Positions 1 to 9,479 are shown, counted from the stretch's first letter. The stretch is 64,000 bases of DNA from Herbaspirillum chlorophenolicum (GCF_001189955.1 NZ_LFLT01000001.1:272810-336809); one strand, 5' to 3'. Numbers and translations: made by a program. Notes: generated by a model from the sequence alone, not told the origin.

Positions 1-62
1 TTGTTCGGTCATGGAGCTTGAATTCGTGGCGTGTTCGTTCTATCAATGGAGCGGCTGTGCGG

Positions 63-2063
63 TCAGATATCGGCTTCGGCCTCGTTGCCGTGTTCTTCGA
101 TCCAGGCGCGGCGGGAGGCGGCTTCGCCTTTGCCCATCAGCATGGTGAAGCGCTCTTCGGTACTCTGCACGCCGGGTTCGCCGAAGCCGATCGGCAGCAG
201 GCGGCGGGTGTCGGGGTTCATCGTGGTTTCCCACAACTGTTCGGCGTTCATCTCGCCCAGGCCCTTGAAGCGCGAGATGCCCCAGGCGCCTTCTTTCAGG
301 CCATCCTTGCGCAGCTTGTCTTCGATGGCTTCCAGCTCGCCGTCGTCCAGCGCGTACAGTTTCTGCACCGGCTTCTTGCCGCGCGCGGGGGCGTCCACGC
401 GGTACAGCGGCGGGCGCGCCACGCAGATGTTGCCGTTTTCGATCAGCTTGGGGAAGTGCTTGAAGAACAGCGTCAGCAGCAGTACCTGGATGTGCGAGCC
501 GTCCACGTCCGCGTCCGACAGGATGCAGATCTTGCCGTAGCGCAGGCCGGACAAATCGGGCGTGTCGTTGATGCCGTGCGGGTCGACGCCGATGGCCACT
601 GCGATGTCGTGGATTTCGTTGTTGGCGAACAGGCGGTCGCGTTCGGTTTCCCAAGCGTTCAGGACCTTGCCGCGCAGCGGCAGGATGGCCTGGAATTCCT
701 TGTCGCGGCCCATCTTGGCCGAGCCGCCGGCGGAGTCGCCCTCGACCAGGAACAGTTCATTGCGCGACACGTCGGAGGATTCGCAGTCGGTCAGCTTGCC
801 CGGCAAGACGGCCACGCCGGACGACTTCTTCTTCTCGACCTTCTGGGCCGAGCGCAGGCGGCTTTGCGCCTGCTTGATCACCAGCTCGGCCAGTTTCTTG
901 CCGTAGTCGACGTGATGGTTCAGCCACAGTTCCAGCGCCGGGCGCGAATAGCCGGCCACCAGGCGCACGGCGTCGCGCGAGTTCAGGCGCTCCTTGATCT
1001 GGCCCTGGAATTGCGGGTCGAGCACCTTGGCCGACAGCACGAAGGACACGCGCGCGAACACGTCCTCGGCCAGCAGCTTGACGCCCTTGGGCAGCAGCGA
1101 ATGCATCTCGGCGAAGCTCTTGACCGCCGAGAACAAGCCTTCGCGCAGGCCGGATTCGTGGGTGCCGCCGTTGGAGGTGGGAATCAGGTTGACGTAGGAC
1201 TCGCGCACCACGGCGCCTTCTTCGGTCCAGGCCACCACCCAGGCCGCGCCTTCGCCCTCGGCGAAGCCTTCGGCATCCTTGCCTGCGTACTGTTCGCCTT
1301 CAAACAGCGGGATCAGCGGTTCGCTGTTGCTGGACTGGGCCAGTTGCTCCATCAGGTAGCCGCGCAGGCCCTGGTCGTATTGCCAGGTCTGCGTATCGCC
1401 GCTCTTGGCGTTGACCAGCGTGACTTTCACACCCGGCAGCAGCACCGCCTTGGAGCGCAGCAGGCGCTGCAGCTCGCCCAGCGGGATGGTGGGCGAGTCG
1501 AAGTATTTGGTGTCCGGCCAGACGGTAACGCGGGTGCCGGATTTCTTGTCGTCGCGGCCTGCCGGGCGCGACTTGAGTTTCTCGATCACGTCGCCGCCGG
1601 AGAAGGTCAGCGTGTGTACGCCATTGCCTTGCTCATCCTTGCGCCAGACGGTGATTTCCAGGCGCGTGGACAGTGCGTTGGTGACCGACACGCCCACGCC
1701 GTGCAAGCCGCCCGAGAACGCGTAGGCGCCGCCCGATCCCTTGTCGAACTTGCCGCCGGCGTGCAGGCGGGTGAACACGATCTCGACGGTGGGCACTTTT
1801 TCTTCCGGGTGCAGGCCGACCGGGATACCGCGGCCGTCGTCCTCGACGGAGACGCTGCCGTCGGCGTTCAGGATGACGATGATGCTCTTGCCGTAGCCAC
1901 CCAGCGCTTCGTCGGAAGCGTTGTCGATGACCTCCTGGATGATGTGCAGCGGATTCTCGGTGCGGGTGTACATGCCCGGGCGCTGCTTGACCGGCTCCAG
2001 GCCCTTGAGGACGCGGATCGATGATTCACTGTAATCGGACGGGGATGTTTTCTTGGTTGCCAT
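63..2063 (-). CDS. parE: DNA topoisomerase IV subunit B (ParE)
   Basis: ATPase subunit of topoisomerase IV, which decatenates daughter chromosomes together with ParC in the cytoplasm. The 666-aa protein has the GHKL ATP-binding fold near the N-terminus (QRPGMYTRTENPLH, then EVIDNASDEA and DGRGIP), a transducer domain, and a TOPRIM domain with EGDSAGGSAKMGRD and DADVDGSHI. The length fits proteobacterial ParE (about 630-670 aa) rather than GyrB (about 800 aa), and the long GyrB insertion is absent. I start at the ATG giving MATKKTSPSDYSE; the frame stays open 36 codons upstream but that extension does not look like family sequence. The downstream partner parC would lie beyond the left edge. 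Family assignment is firm. Confidence 0.95.
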   Translation of the reverse strand: MATKKTSPSDYSESSIRVLKGLEPVKQRPGMYTRTENPLHIIQEVIDNASDEALGGYGKSIIVILNADGSVSVEDDGRGIPVGLHPEEKVPTVEIVFTRLHAGGKFDKGSGGAYAFSGGLHGVGVSVTNALSTRLEITVWRKDEQGNGVHTLTFSGGDVIEKLKSRPAGRDDKKSGTRVTVWPDTKYFDSPTIPLGELQRLLRSKAVLLPGVKVTLVNAKSGDTQTWQYDQGLRGYLMEQLAQSSNSEPLIPLFEGEQYAGKDAEGFAEGEGAAWVVAWTEEGAVVRESYVNLIPTSNGGTHESGLREGLFSAVKSFAEMHSLLPKGVKLLAEDVFARVSFVLSAKVLDPQFQGQIKERLNSRDAVRLVAGYSRPALELWLNHHVDYGKKLAELVIKQAQSRLRSAQKVEKKKSSGVAVLPGKLTDCESSDVSRNELFLVEGDSAGGSAKMGRDKEFQAILPLRGKVLNAWETERDRLFANNEIHDIAVAIGVDPHGINDTPDLSGLRYGKICILSDADVDGSHIQVLLLTLFFKHFPKLIENGNICVARPPLYRVDAPARGKKPVQKLYALDDGELEAIEDKLRKDGLKEGAWGISRFKGLGEMNAEQLWETTMNPDTRRLLPIGFGEPGVQSTEERFTMLMGKGEAASRRAWIEEHGNEAEADI

Positions 2064-2253
2064 GCAGGTGAGATTGGGTCTGGTCGGGGAGCGGCCGCAA
2101 ATCAATGTGTAGCCAAAATGACAGCAAATGCCGACCCTGAGGGGCTGCGACATGCGGTGCCAACTGCGCATTCTAATGAAAATTGCGCAAAGCAGAAAAT
2201 TGCTTGTGGGAAAGCAGTGTTTTGGGCAGCCGGCGTGCGGTTGCGGGAGAGGG

Positions 2254-2279
2254 GCGCCGCCGTCCGATGACGGCGGCGC
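2254..2279 (-). terminator. GC-rich stem-loop after the amidase gene
   Basis: A perfect 11-bp stem (GCGCCGCCGTC pairing across a CGAT tetraloop) lies about 20 bases past the amidase stop codon and ahead of parE. There is no long T tract on the minus strand, so it may be a weak or Rho-assisted terminator. Confidence 0.5.
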
Positions 2280-2300
2280 AAGGGGAGGTAAAACTCAGTG

Positions 2301-3662
2301 TCAGGCCGCCAGCAAGCCTTCGACGGCAAGTGCAATCGACAGCAAGCGGCGGTCATGTCCGCCGGGCATCGCCAGCGACAGGCCGACCGGCGCATTGCCC
2401 GGTGGCTGGCAAGGCAGGGAGATGGCGCAGCCGTCGAGGAAGTTGATCAGCGTCGGGTTGCGCAGGATCAGGCCGTTGGCGGCGTAGTAGGCATCGTCGC
2501 TGGCTTGCAGGTCGGCGATCTTCGGCGCCACTACCGGTACGGTCGGCATTACCAGCGCATCGAACCCATCCAGTTGCGCTTCGGTGTTGGCGATCCAGCG
2601 GCGGCGGGCGTGGATCACGTCCAGCAGGTCGGCCGCGCCCATGTCCTTGCCGCGCAGGATGCGCGAGACTACGCGCTGGTCGTAGCCTGCCTTGTTTTCG
2701 GCGATCAGGTCGCGGTGCCAGGCATAGGCTTCGGCAGCGGTGAAGCCGCCCTTGGCGTTGATCGCGGCCAGTTCGCCTAAGGCCGGCACCGGCTGCTCGA
2801 CGATGACGGCGCCGGCGGCGGATAGCTTCGACAATGCTGCCTTGTAAGCGGCGGCAACCTGATCATCCATGCCATCCAGCACCACATTGGTCGGCGCCAG
2901 GAGGCGCAGGCCGCGCAGCGGATGGGGGATGGGCGCGGCGTAGTCTTCGCCGGACAGCACCGCGTCCATGATGGCGCAGCACTCGACCGAGGCGGCCAGC
3001 GGGCCGATCGAATCCAGGTATTCCGACAGCGGCAGCACGCCCTTCATCGATACGCGCGACGCTGTCGGCTTGAAGCCGGTCAGGCCGTTGAGGGCCGAGG
3101 GGATACGCACCGAGCCGCCGGTGTCCGAACCGATGGCGGCAAACGCCATGCCATCGGTGACCGAGATCGCGGCGCCCGAGGATGAGCCGCCCGGGATGCG
3201 GCCACCATCCACATCACGCTGCCAGGCATTCTTCGGGGTGCCGTAGTGCGGGTTGATGCCGAGGCCGGAATAGGCGAACTCGGTCATGTTGGTCTTGCCG
3301 ATCACGATGGCGCCGGCGTTGATCAGGTTCTGCACCACCACCGAGTTGGCGGCGGCAGCCGGTTTGCCGCGCAGCACCACCGAACCGGCCAGCGTGGTTT
3401 CGCCGGCCACGTCGAACAGGTCCTTGACCGAGACCGGCAGGCCATCGATGGGCGAGCGGGCGAGGCCGGCTGCGCGCAGGGTGTCGGACGCCTTTGCGGC
3501 GGCGCGCGCCTGGTCGGCGTAGACGCTGGTGAACACGCGTGCGCCTTCGCCGTTGGCGTCGGCGATTTTTGCCAGCGCCTGTTCGGTCAGTTCAACGGAA
3601 GTGGTGCGGCCAGCATCGAGGTCGGCGGCGAGTTGGGAGAGTTTGGGGAACATGGTCGGCAT
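2301..3662 (-). CDS. Amidase-signature family hydrolase
   Basis: Hydrolyses a carboxamide or related C-N bond; the substrate is unknown. The 453-aa protein carries the amidase-signature core: catalytic Lys80 in VSVKDLFDV, the cis-serine in the GGSSSGAA loop (about residues 158-164) and the nucleophile Ser184 in SDTGGSVRIP. I start at MPTMFPKL, inside a longer open frame; MFPKL three codons on is also possible. It is last in a minus-strand set after the MFS permease and a DUF2848 protein, so it probably acts on the imported compound or an intermediate. It is not a GatA candidate: gatB and gatC are not beside it and the neighbours are catabolic. Family assignment is firm; the substrate is open. 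Confidence 0.85.
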   Translation of the reverse strand: MPTMFPKLSQLAADLDAGRTTSVELTEQALAKIADANGEGARVFTSVYADQARAAAKASDTLRAAGLARSPIDGLPVSVKDLFDVAGETTLAGSVVLRGKPAAAANSVVVQNLINAGAIVIGKTNMTEFAYSGLGINPHYGTPKNAWQRDVDGGRIPGGSSSGAAISVTDGMAFAAIGSDTGGSVRIPSALNGLTGFKPTASRVSMKGVLPLSEYLDSIGPLAASVECCAIMDAVLSGEDYAAPIPHPLRGLRLLAPTNVVLDGMDDQVAAAYKAALSKLSAAGAVIVEQPVPALGELAAINAKGGFTAAEAYAWHRDLIAENKAGYDQRVVSRILRGKDMGAADLLDVIHARRRWIANTEAQLDGFDALVMPTVPVVAPKIADLQASDDAYYAANGLILRNPTLINFLDGCAISLPCQPPGNAPVGLSLAMPGGHDRRLLSIALAVEGLLAA

Positions 3663-3709
3663 TGTCGTGCAGTCGATGGAGGGGAAGAGTGTAGCGCACC
3701 AATCGGACT

Positions 3710-3735
3710 GTCGTCCCTGCGAAAGCAGGAACGAC
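3710..3735. repeat. Short intergenic palindrome (GTCGTCCCTGC type)
   Basis: GTCGTCCCTGC and GCAGGAACGAC face each other across GAAA in the gap between the DUF2848 gene and the amidase gene. The core (GTC + CCTG ... CAGG + GAC) resembles the hairpins near 22.7 and 29.0 kb, suggesting a dispersed repeat family. Here it could also modulate readthrough or mRNA stability inside the operon. Confidence 0.55.
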
Positions 3736-3746
3736 ATGGAGATGAA

Positions 3747-4424
3747 TCAGGCCACTTCAGCCAGTGACTCCGCCACATAGCTGTGGCGCAGCGAGCGGCC
3801 ACGGCGCGGATCGAACAATTCCATGGTGAAGGAAGCCGCCGGGCGGATGCCGCCGATGGCGCCGACCGTGCCGCAGGTCATGCCGCAGCCTTCGGGCAGC
3901 ACGGCGCTGCCGTCGGTGAAGCGGGCGATCAGGTCGGCCGGCGTGCGCAGCGAGGACAACGGCCCTTCCTGATACAGCACGGTGGAACCGTTTTCTTCGA
4001 TCCAGGAGCGGATCACCAGCTCATCCCAGTACTCGGCCACGTCGGCCAGCTTCCAGGCGCCGGTGCCGACCGGCTTGACGCAGGCCTGCTTGGAGAAGGC
4101 CACGCTGTGCGCTTCCAGCTTGCGGTCGGTGTGGTCGGAGGCGATCGAGACATACAGCTCGCCGCCGGCGTTGAAGACGAAGGTTTCGATTTCGCCGGAC
4201 GATTCGGCGCCCAGCACCTGCACGTCTTTGGCTTGCGTCAGCTGGTTGGCCGAGACGCGGTAGAACAGCGGCACCGCGCTGGGGCGCGAGATGCCAAGGG
4301 CTTCCAGTTCTTCGATGTGGTGTTCGATGGCGGCCATGTCGCGGCCGGCCCAGCCGGCGATGACCAGGGTGTGGATGTCGGCGCTCACGGCGCTGTTGTC
4401 GGGGAGGGAGAAAGAGAGCTTCAT
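3747..4424 (-). CDS. DUF2848 family protein
   Basis: A 225-aa protein matching, from memory, the DUF2848 family, which is loosely related to fumarylacetoacetate-hydrolase-like folds; no biochemical role is established that I know of. Visible blocks include SHTLVIAGWAGRD-like N-terminal sequence, the central ASDHTDRKLEAHSVAFSKQ and the C-terminal GGIRPAASFTMELFDPRRGR. There is no signal peptide or membrane segment, so it is cytoplasmic. I start at MKLSFSLPDN because the 11 residues upstream look non-family. It lies 79 bp after the MFS permease gene and 84 bp before the amidase gene, so it is likely an enzyme or accessory protein of the same pathway. Confidence 0.75.
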   Translation of the reverse strand: MKLSFSLPDNSAVSADIHTLVIAGWAGRDMAAIEHHIEELEALGISRPSAVPLFYRVSANQLTQAKDVQVLGAESSGEIETFVFNAGGELYVSIASDHTDRKLEAHSVAFSKQACVKPVGTGAWKLADVAEYWDELVIRSWIEENGSTVLYQEGPLSSLRTPADLIARFTDGSAVLPEGCGMTCGTVGAIGGIRPAASFTMELFDPRRGRSLRHSYVAESLAEVA

Positions 4425-4503
4425 GGCGGTCACTTCAAAAACGATTGCGTGAATCAAACGCCGGAACCGTTCGGCTCCGGCGGGGGGAAAAGCGGAATGC
4501 GGC

Positions 4504-5820
4504 TTAGTGCTTCTTGACGAACACCACCACCAGGAAGCTGGCGAGGAATTCGAGCGCGGCCACGAAGTACAGTCCGGAGGACAAGGAGCCGGTGCTGGTC
4601 TTGAGCGCGCCGATCATGTACGGCGCGACGAAGCCGGCCAGGTTGCCGATCGAGTTGATCAGCGCGATGCCGCCGGCGGCTGCGGTGCCGGCCAGAAACG
4701 CTCCGGGGATCGACCAGAACACCGGGAACGCGGCCAGGATGCCGATCGCGGCGACCGTCAGCGAGCACAGGGCGATGGTGGCGTTGCCCAGTGTCAGGCC
4801 GGTGGCGATAAGGCCGATACAGGCGATCAGCGTGGCGATGGCGCTATGCATGCGGCGCTCGCCGGTCTTGTCGGAGTGGATGCCGTTCCACACCATGGCC
4901 AGCGTGCCGGCGATGAACGGGATGGCCGAGATCAGGCCGATCTGCAGGTTGCCCTTGATGCCGATCTCCTTGATGATCGACGGCGCCCAGAAGGCGATGG
5001 TGGCGTTGCCGCTGACCACGCAGAAGTACACGGCGGCGCAGATCCATACGCGGTAGTTGGCACAGGCATCCTTGAACGAGAAGTGCTTGCCGGGGGCGCT
5101 GTTTTCAGCGGCCAGGGTTTGCGTTACGGCGGTCTTCTCGGCATCCGTCAGCCACTTGGCGTTGGCCGGCTTTTCCGGCAGCCAGGCCAGTACCGCGAAG
5201 CCTGCCAGCAGCGAGGGAATGCCTTCGATGATGAACAGCCACTGCCAGTTGGCCAGGTGGCCGACGCCTTCCATGCCGCTCATGATCAGGCCGGCGATCG
5301 GGCCGCCGACGGCGCCGGCGATGGCGAACGAGGTCATGAACAGGCCGTTGACGCGGGCGCGGCGCTGGGCCGGGAACCAGTAGGTCAGGTACAGCACCAC
5401 GCCGGGGAAGAAGCCTGCTTCGAACACGCCCAGCAGGAAGCGCAGGATGTAGAAGCTGGCCGGGGTGGTGACATAGGCCATCGCCATCGAGGCCAGGCCC
5501 CACAGGATGGTGATGCGCGCCAGCGTCTTGCGCGCGCCGATCTTTTCCAGCAGCAGGTTGCTGGGCACTTCGAACAGGAAGTAGCCGATGAAGAAGATGC
5601 CCGCGCCCAGGCCGTAGACGGCTTCGGAGAATTGCAGGTCCTGCAGCATCGACAGCTTGGCGAAGCCGACGTTGACGCGGTCGATCCAGGCCAGCACGAA
5701 CAGGAAGACCAAAAACGGGATCAGGCGCCAGGCGATCTTGCGATAGGTGGCATCCATCGCCGATACGTTGCCGCCGGCCTGGGCGCCCGGATCGAGCGCG
5801 GCGGATGTGGAATAAGACAT
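4504..5820 (-). CDS. MFS transporter, anion:cation symporter type
   Basis: Inner-membrane permease of the major facilitator superfamily, 438 aa with about 12 hydrophobic segments. It begins after a cytoplasmic N-terminus with YRKIAWRLIPFLVFLFVLAWIDRVNVGFAKL, a hallmark of the ACS family that takes up organic anions (phthalate, tartrate, hydroxyphenylacetate). LFEVPSNLLLEKIGARKTLARI is the typical loop 2-3 motif. The ATG has GGGAGG just upstream on the minus strand. As first gene of the permease-DUF2848-amidase set and next to a LysR gene, it probably imports the compound that the amidase attacks. The substrate cannot be read from the sequence. Confidence 0.88.
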   Translation of the reverse strand: MSYSTSAALDPGAQAGGNVSAMDATYRKIAWRLIPFLVFLFVLAWIDRVNVGFAKLSMLQDLQFSEAVYGLGAGIFFIGYFLFEVPSNLLLEKIGARKTLARITILWGLASMAMAYVTTPASFYILRFLLGVFEAGFFPGVVLYLTYWFPAQRRARVNGLFMTSFAIAGAVGGPIAGLIMSGMEGVGHLANWQWLFIIEGIPSLLAGFAVLAWLPEKPANAKWLTDAEKTAVTQTLAAENSAPGKHFSFKDACANYRVWICAAVYFCVVSGNATIAFWAPSIIKEIGIKGNLQIGLISAIPFIAGTLAMVWNGIHSDKTGERRMHSAIATLIACIGLIATGLTLGNATIALCSLTVAAIGILAAFPVFWSIPGAFLAGTAAAGGIALINSIGNLAGFVAPYMIGALKTSTGSLSSGLYFVAALEFLASFLVVVFVKKH

Positions 5821-6149
5821 GAACTACCTCCCTAAGTGTTGAGCCCCGGCCGGCTTGCGGCGGCCGCGTAAGTGTCTGGATAAAACTGTCTGGACTATTG
5901 CTGGCTGCCCGGCGCTGCTGTTGTTGTTGCCTAGCGCATGCGATGAGGCATGGCAGGGTGCCGGTCTTAATTCAGTATGGGGAGTCGATGCAGACGCTGT
6001 CCAACAAGAAAATCTGAACAGGAGTGATTGAAAAATCTTATGAGCAAAAGTGGGCCACGCGATGCGCCATGATGGTGCTGTGCGGCAAAGCCCCGGAGCG
6101 TGCCGCGTAAATCATTTCCGCAGACGGACCGGCGGCGCTTTCAGCCGGG
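5821..6149. other. Intergenic region between lysR and the MFS gene
   Basis: No convincing gene. It must hold the promoter of the permease-DUF2848-amidase set and probably the LysR binding site. I could not single out one clear T-N11-A site among several weak candidates. Confidence 0.5.
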
Positions 6150-7115
6150 TCAGGCAGTGCTGCCGTCGGCGCCGGTGGGTTTGCCGGCAGCCGGCGGCGA
6201 GGGCAGGCGGGCGATCTCGTGTCCCCAATTGAGTGCGAAGTCGGAAGCCGTTTCTTGTGCGATGCGGGCCACGGTCTCGGTCAGCGGATTCTCATGGTCT
6301 GAGCGGAAGCAGGCGATCAGGGCCAGTGCCGGGAACTCGGTATCGACCCGTAGCAGGTGCAATATCTCTTCATTGAGTTCGCGCTGGATGATGGCCGGCG
6401 GCACCGCCGCGATGCCGAAGCCGTCGGTCACCAGCCGGATCATGGTGGCGACCGAGGCGATGCAGTTGATATGCAGGTTGCCGCGTTCGCTGCTGGAAAA
6501 CATGCGCTCGATCACCGCATGCGGGCCGGAGTTGCGCGCGAAGCTGACCACCGGGAAGGCTGCCAGGTCGGACAGCGTCAATGTCTCGCTGCCGATGTCG
6601 AGCTTGGGACTGCCGACCCAGCGCATCGGAAACTCGCACAGCGCGATGTTGCTGACCTGCGGGCCGATCACCGGTTCGGCCTGCAGCACCAGGTCGAGGT
6701 TGCCCTTGCTGAACTGCTCGTGCAGGTGGATGGTGGTGTCGCTGGCGATTTCGATCTGCAGGCGCGGGAACGTCTTGTGCAGGCGGCCGAGGAAATCGGG
6801 AAACCAGCTATGGACGATGGATTCGATGACGCCGATACGGATTACGCCGGCGTAGACCTGCTTGTCGGACATGTCGTCCTTCATCTCGCGCATGAGCTTG
6901 ACCATGCGTTCGGCATACACCAGCGCCTTGCTGCCGTCGGCGGTCAGCGCCACCTCGCGCGCGCTGCGGTCGAACAGGCGTACGCCGAAGTCCTGTTCGA
7001 GCGATGCGATACGGCTGGAGACGGCGGCTTGCGTGGTGTGCAGGCGTTCGGCGGTAAGCCGGAAATTGCGCAGCTTGGCCAGCCAGACGAAGGTTTCTAG
7101 GAAGCGGATATTCAT
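6150..7115 (-). CDS. LysR-family transcriptional regulator
   Basis: A 321-aa LTTR. The N-terminal winged helix-turn-helix is plain: FLETFVWLAKLRNFRLTAERLHTTQAAVSSRIASLEQDFGVRLFDRS, followed by the linker helix and a periplasmic-binding-like effector domain to about residue 300. The last 15 residues are Pro/Ala/Gly-rich and probably disordered. It lies upstream of and on the same strand as the MFS-DUF2848-amidase genes, so it is the likely activator; this differs from the usual divergent LysR arrangement. The gene is also divergent from the RpiR regulator across a 357-bp AT-rich gap. Confidence 0.9.
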   Translation of the reverse strand: MNIRFLETFVWLAKLRNFRLTAERLHTTQAAVSSRIASLEQDFGVRLFDRSAREVALTADGSKALVYAERMVKLMREMKDDMSDKQVYAGVIRIGVIESIVHSWFPDFLGRLHKTFPRLQIEIASDTTIHLHEQFSKGNLDLVLQAEPVIGPQVSNIALCEFPMRWVGSPKLDIGSETLTLSDLAAFPVVSFARNSGPHAVIERMFSSSERGNLHINCIASVATMIRLVTDGFGIAAVPPAIIQRELNEEILHLLRVDTEFPALALIACFRSDHENPLTETVARIAQETASDFALNWGHEIARLPSPPAAGKPTGADGSTA

Positions 7116-7472
7116 GGCGCAGGAGTTGGCTGGGTGACTGGGAGGAGGATGCGGGGAAGGCTAAATCGTTTTGCCCCCATGTACCTGCAAAGGAGCGTAT
7201 TTTATCCACTGTCGCCGGCTTCGGGAGATTCTCGTTTTGGTGCGATGCGATAAAAAAAGCATCTATAACAGTGCATCTCGAAGGCTTTCGCGTGTATTCC
7301 TGGTGCAAATATGGATATTTGGTTTTTGAAAGTATTTTTTCTTTACTCGCAAATAAAATGAAAATATATTTACATTTTTCTTGCGCGCCGGAGATGGCCA
7401 TCTGTCTGTAAGCAAGTGGCCGGCAGGCACCGCAAGGCATCGATAAAAACATTCTCATGGGACAGGCGGACT
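7116..7472. other. AT-rich divergent promoter region
   Basis: A 357-bp gap between lysR (minus) and the rpiR-type gene (plus), with no gene. The part from about 7250 to 7385 is much richer in A and T than the surrounding DNA and contains at least one strong palindrome (listed separately). It should carry both divergent promoters. Confidence 0.6.
7357..7376. promoter_or_regulatory. Candidate RpiR-family operator
   Basis: AATGAAAATATATTTACATT is a 20-bp palindrome with a single mismatched pair (positions 5 and 16). It resembles the TGAAA...TTTCA-type operators known for RpiR-family regulators. A weaker partner, TGAAAGTATTTTTTCTTTA, starts 30 bp upstream at 7327. Position about 100 bp before the rpiR-type start supports autoregulation. 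Assignment is inference. Confidence 0.45.
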
Positions 7473-8450
7473 GTGACGCAACAGCCGAAAAATATCATGC
7501 TGCAAGGCGCGGGCGCCGTGGCGCAGATCGTGGGCAAGCTGTATCCGCAATTGTCCAAGTCGCATCGCAAGACGGCCGACTACGTGCTGGGCAATCCCTT
7601 CCGCGCCGCCACCATGACCATTGACGAATTGTCGGAAGCGGCCGGTATCTCGGTCGCCACCGCCAATCGTTTCTCCCATGCACTGGGCTTCGACGGCTAC
7701 GCCTCGTTCCGCGCCGCGCTGGTGTCCGATTTCGCGACCACGCTGGCGCCGGTGGAAAAGCTGCGCAACGAAGTGCAGCGTTCGGCCACCAGCGCCGAGA
7801 TCATGGCCGCCGCGTTCGAGAACGACATCCATAACATCGAGGCGACCCGCCGCATGCTCTCGCCCGAGCAGTGCGAGCAGGCGGTGGACATGATCCTGGC
7901 CGCCGAGCGCATCTTCATCACCGGGTTCGGCGCTTCCGCCTACCTGGCCGGGCTGATGGCGCATGCGCTGGAGCCCTATGTGCGCACCGTGTCGTCGGTG
8001 GCGCTGGCCGGCGGGCCGTCGCAGGCCGGCCGCCAGTTCTTCAAGCTCGACAGCCGCGACCTGGTGATCCCGATGGTGTTTCCGCGCTATGCCGCCGATA
8101 CCGTCTGGCTGACCCAGCGCGCGGTGGAGAAGGGCGCGAAAGTCCTCGCCATTACCGACGTGCCGGGTTCGCCGCTGGCGCCGCTGGCCGATGTGACGAT
8201 TTTCGCGCAGACCGACCGCAAACTTTCCCCGACTTCCGATGCGGCGGCGCTGATCCTGATCCAGGCACTGTGCGATGCGGTCGCGCATCGCGCCAGCCGC
8301 TCGGTACAGGCGGCATCGCAGATGGCTGAATTCGTGCTGCCGTGGCTGTACCTGCCGCAACAGCAGCGCCCGGGGACGACTCCAGTGGGCAAGCCCGCCA
8401 GGCCGGCAGGCAGAACCGCCGCCAAATCCAAAGGAAAGACGAAAGCATGA
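7473..8450 (+). CDS. RpiR-family transcriptional regulator
   Basis: A roughly 325-aa regulator with an N-terminal HTH_6 domain (LYPQLSKSHRKTADYVLGNPFRAATMTIDELSEAAGISVATANRFSHALGFDGY) and a C-terminal SIS sugar-isomerase-like domain (AERIFITGFGASAYLAGLMAHAL; VIPMVFPRYAADTVWLTQRAVEKGAKVLAITD). SIS domains of this family bind phosphosugars or related metabolites. The last 30 residues are Lys/Arg/Ala-rich. I choose the GTG at 7473 because a purine-rich AGGCGGA precedes it; an ATG at 7497 and one at 7416 are alternatives. Its stop overlaps the iaaA start by four bases (ATGA), so the two are translationally coupled and it very likely controls the peptide-use genes downstream. Confidence 0.88.
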   Translation: MTQQPKNIMLQGAGAVAQIVGKLYPQLSKSHRKTADYVLGNPFRAATMTIDELSEAAGISVATANRFSHALGFDGYASFRAALVSDFATTLAPVEKLRNEVQRSATSAEIMAAAFENDIHNIEATRRMLSPEQCEQAVDMILAAERIFITGFGASAYLAGLMAHALEPYVRTVSSVALAGGPSQAGRQFFKLDSRDLVIPMVFPRYAADTVWLTQRAVEKGAKVLAITDVPGSPLAPLADVTIFAQTDRKLSPTSDAAALILIQALCDAVAHRASRSVQAASQMAEFVLPWLYLPQQQRPGTTPVGKPARPAGRTAAKSKGKTKA

Positions 8451-9463
8451 ACACTCCGGTCATCGCCATCCACGGCGGCGCGGGCACGATTTCCCGCCAT
8501 TCGCTCAGCGCGGAAGAAGAAGCAGGCTACCACCAGGCGCTGGCCGGCATCATTGCCGCCGGCCAGGCCGTGCTCAACGCCGGTGGTTCTGCGCTGGAAG
8601 CGGTCACCGAGGCGGTGCGCCTGCTGGAGGATTGCCCGCTGTTCAACGCCGGGCATGGCGCGGTGTATACCAGCGAGGGCAAGCATGAGCTGGACGCCAG
8701 CGTGATGAGCGGCATCGACCTGGCTGCCGGTGCGGTGGCCTGTGTCACCACTATCCGCAATCCGGTGCTGGCCGCGCGCGCCGTGATGGAAAAGAGCGAG
8801 CATGTGCTGCTGGTCGGCCAGGGAGCGGAATCCTTTGCGGCCAGGCATGGCGTGGAGATTGTCGAGCCCGGCTATTTCCATACCGATGCCCGCCATCAGC
8901 AGTGGCAGCGCGTGCGTGGGCAGACCAAAGCCATGCTCGACCATGACGCGGCTTCTTTCGCTTTCGCCCGGAAACATGGCGATGGCGACAGTGAAGAAAA
9001 AGCGCCGATCGACCCCGACAACAAGTTCGGCACCGTGGGCGCCGTGGCGCTGGACAAGTTCGGCAACCTGGCCGCCGCTACCTCGACCGGCGGCATTACC
9101 AACAAGCAGCCCGGCCGCGTGGGCGACTCGCCGCTGATCGGCGCCGGCTGCTATGCATCCAATTCGACCGCGGCAGTGTCGGCCACCGGCACCGGCGAGG
9201 CCTTCATGCGCACTGCAGCCTGTTACGACGTGGCCGCGCGCATGGCTTATGCCGGCGACACATTGCAACAGGCCGCTGACAAAGTGGTGTTCCAATTGCT
9301 GCCGATGATTGGCGGGCGCGGCGGTTTGATCGCGCTGGACGCGCAGGGCAACCTGGCGTTGCCCTTCAATACCGAGGGCATGTATCGTGCTTATGGGCGT
9401 GGGGAACTTGCGCCGGTGACAGCGATATATCAGCCTGAGCAGGTTGAACACCAAGCAGGCTGA
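8447..9463 (+). CDS. iaaA: Isoaspartyl peptidase / L-asparaginase
   Basis: An Ntn-hydrolase of 338 aa that cleaves isoaspartyl dipeptides and L-asparagine after self-processing into two subunits. The nucleophile is Thr196 in [13 protein letters not shown]; the stretch before it (about 175-190, charged and loop-like) is typical of the autocleavage linker. The substrate loop [22 protein letters not shown] follows, as does the [14 protein letters not shown] helix. The start codon overlaps the regulator stop. In E. coli iaaA also precedes gsiABCD, so the arrangement is conserved. It would release Asp from damaged peptides brought in by the transporter. Confidence 0.93.
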   Translation: MNTPVIAIHGGAGTISRHSLSAEEEAGYHQALAGIIAAGQAVLNAGGSALEAVTEAVRLLEDCPLFNAGHGAVYTSEGKHELDASVMSGIDLAAGAVACVTTIRNPVLAARAVMEKSEHVLLVGQGAESFAARHGVEIVEPGYFHTDARHQQWQRVRGQTKAMLDHDAASFAFARKHGDGDSEEKAPIDPDNKFGTVGAVALDKFGNLAAATSTGGITNKQPGRVGDSPLIGAGCYASNSTAAVSATGTGEAFMRTAACYDVAARMAYAGDTLQQAADKVVFQLLPMIGGRGGLIALDAQGNLALPFNTEGMYRAYGRGELAPVTAIYQPEQVEHQAG

Positions 9464-9479
9464 GCCGGAGAAACGAGAA

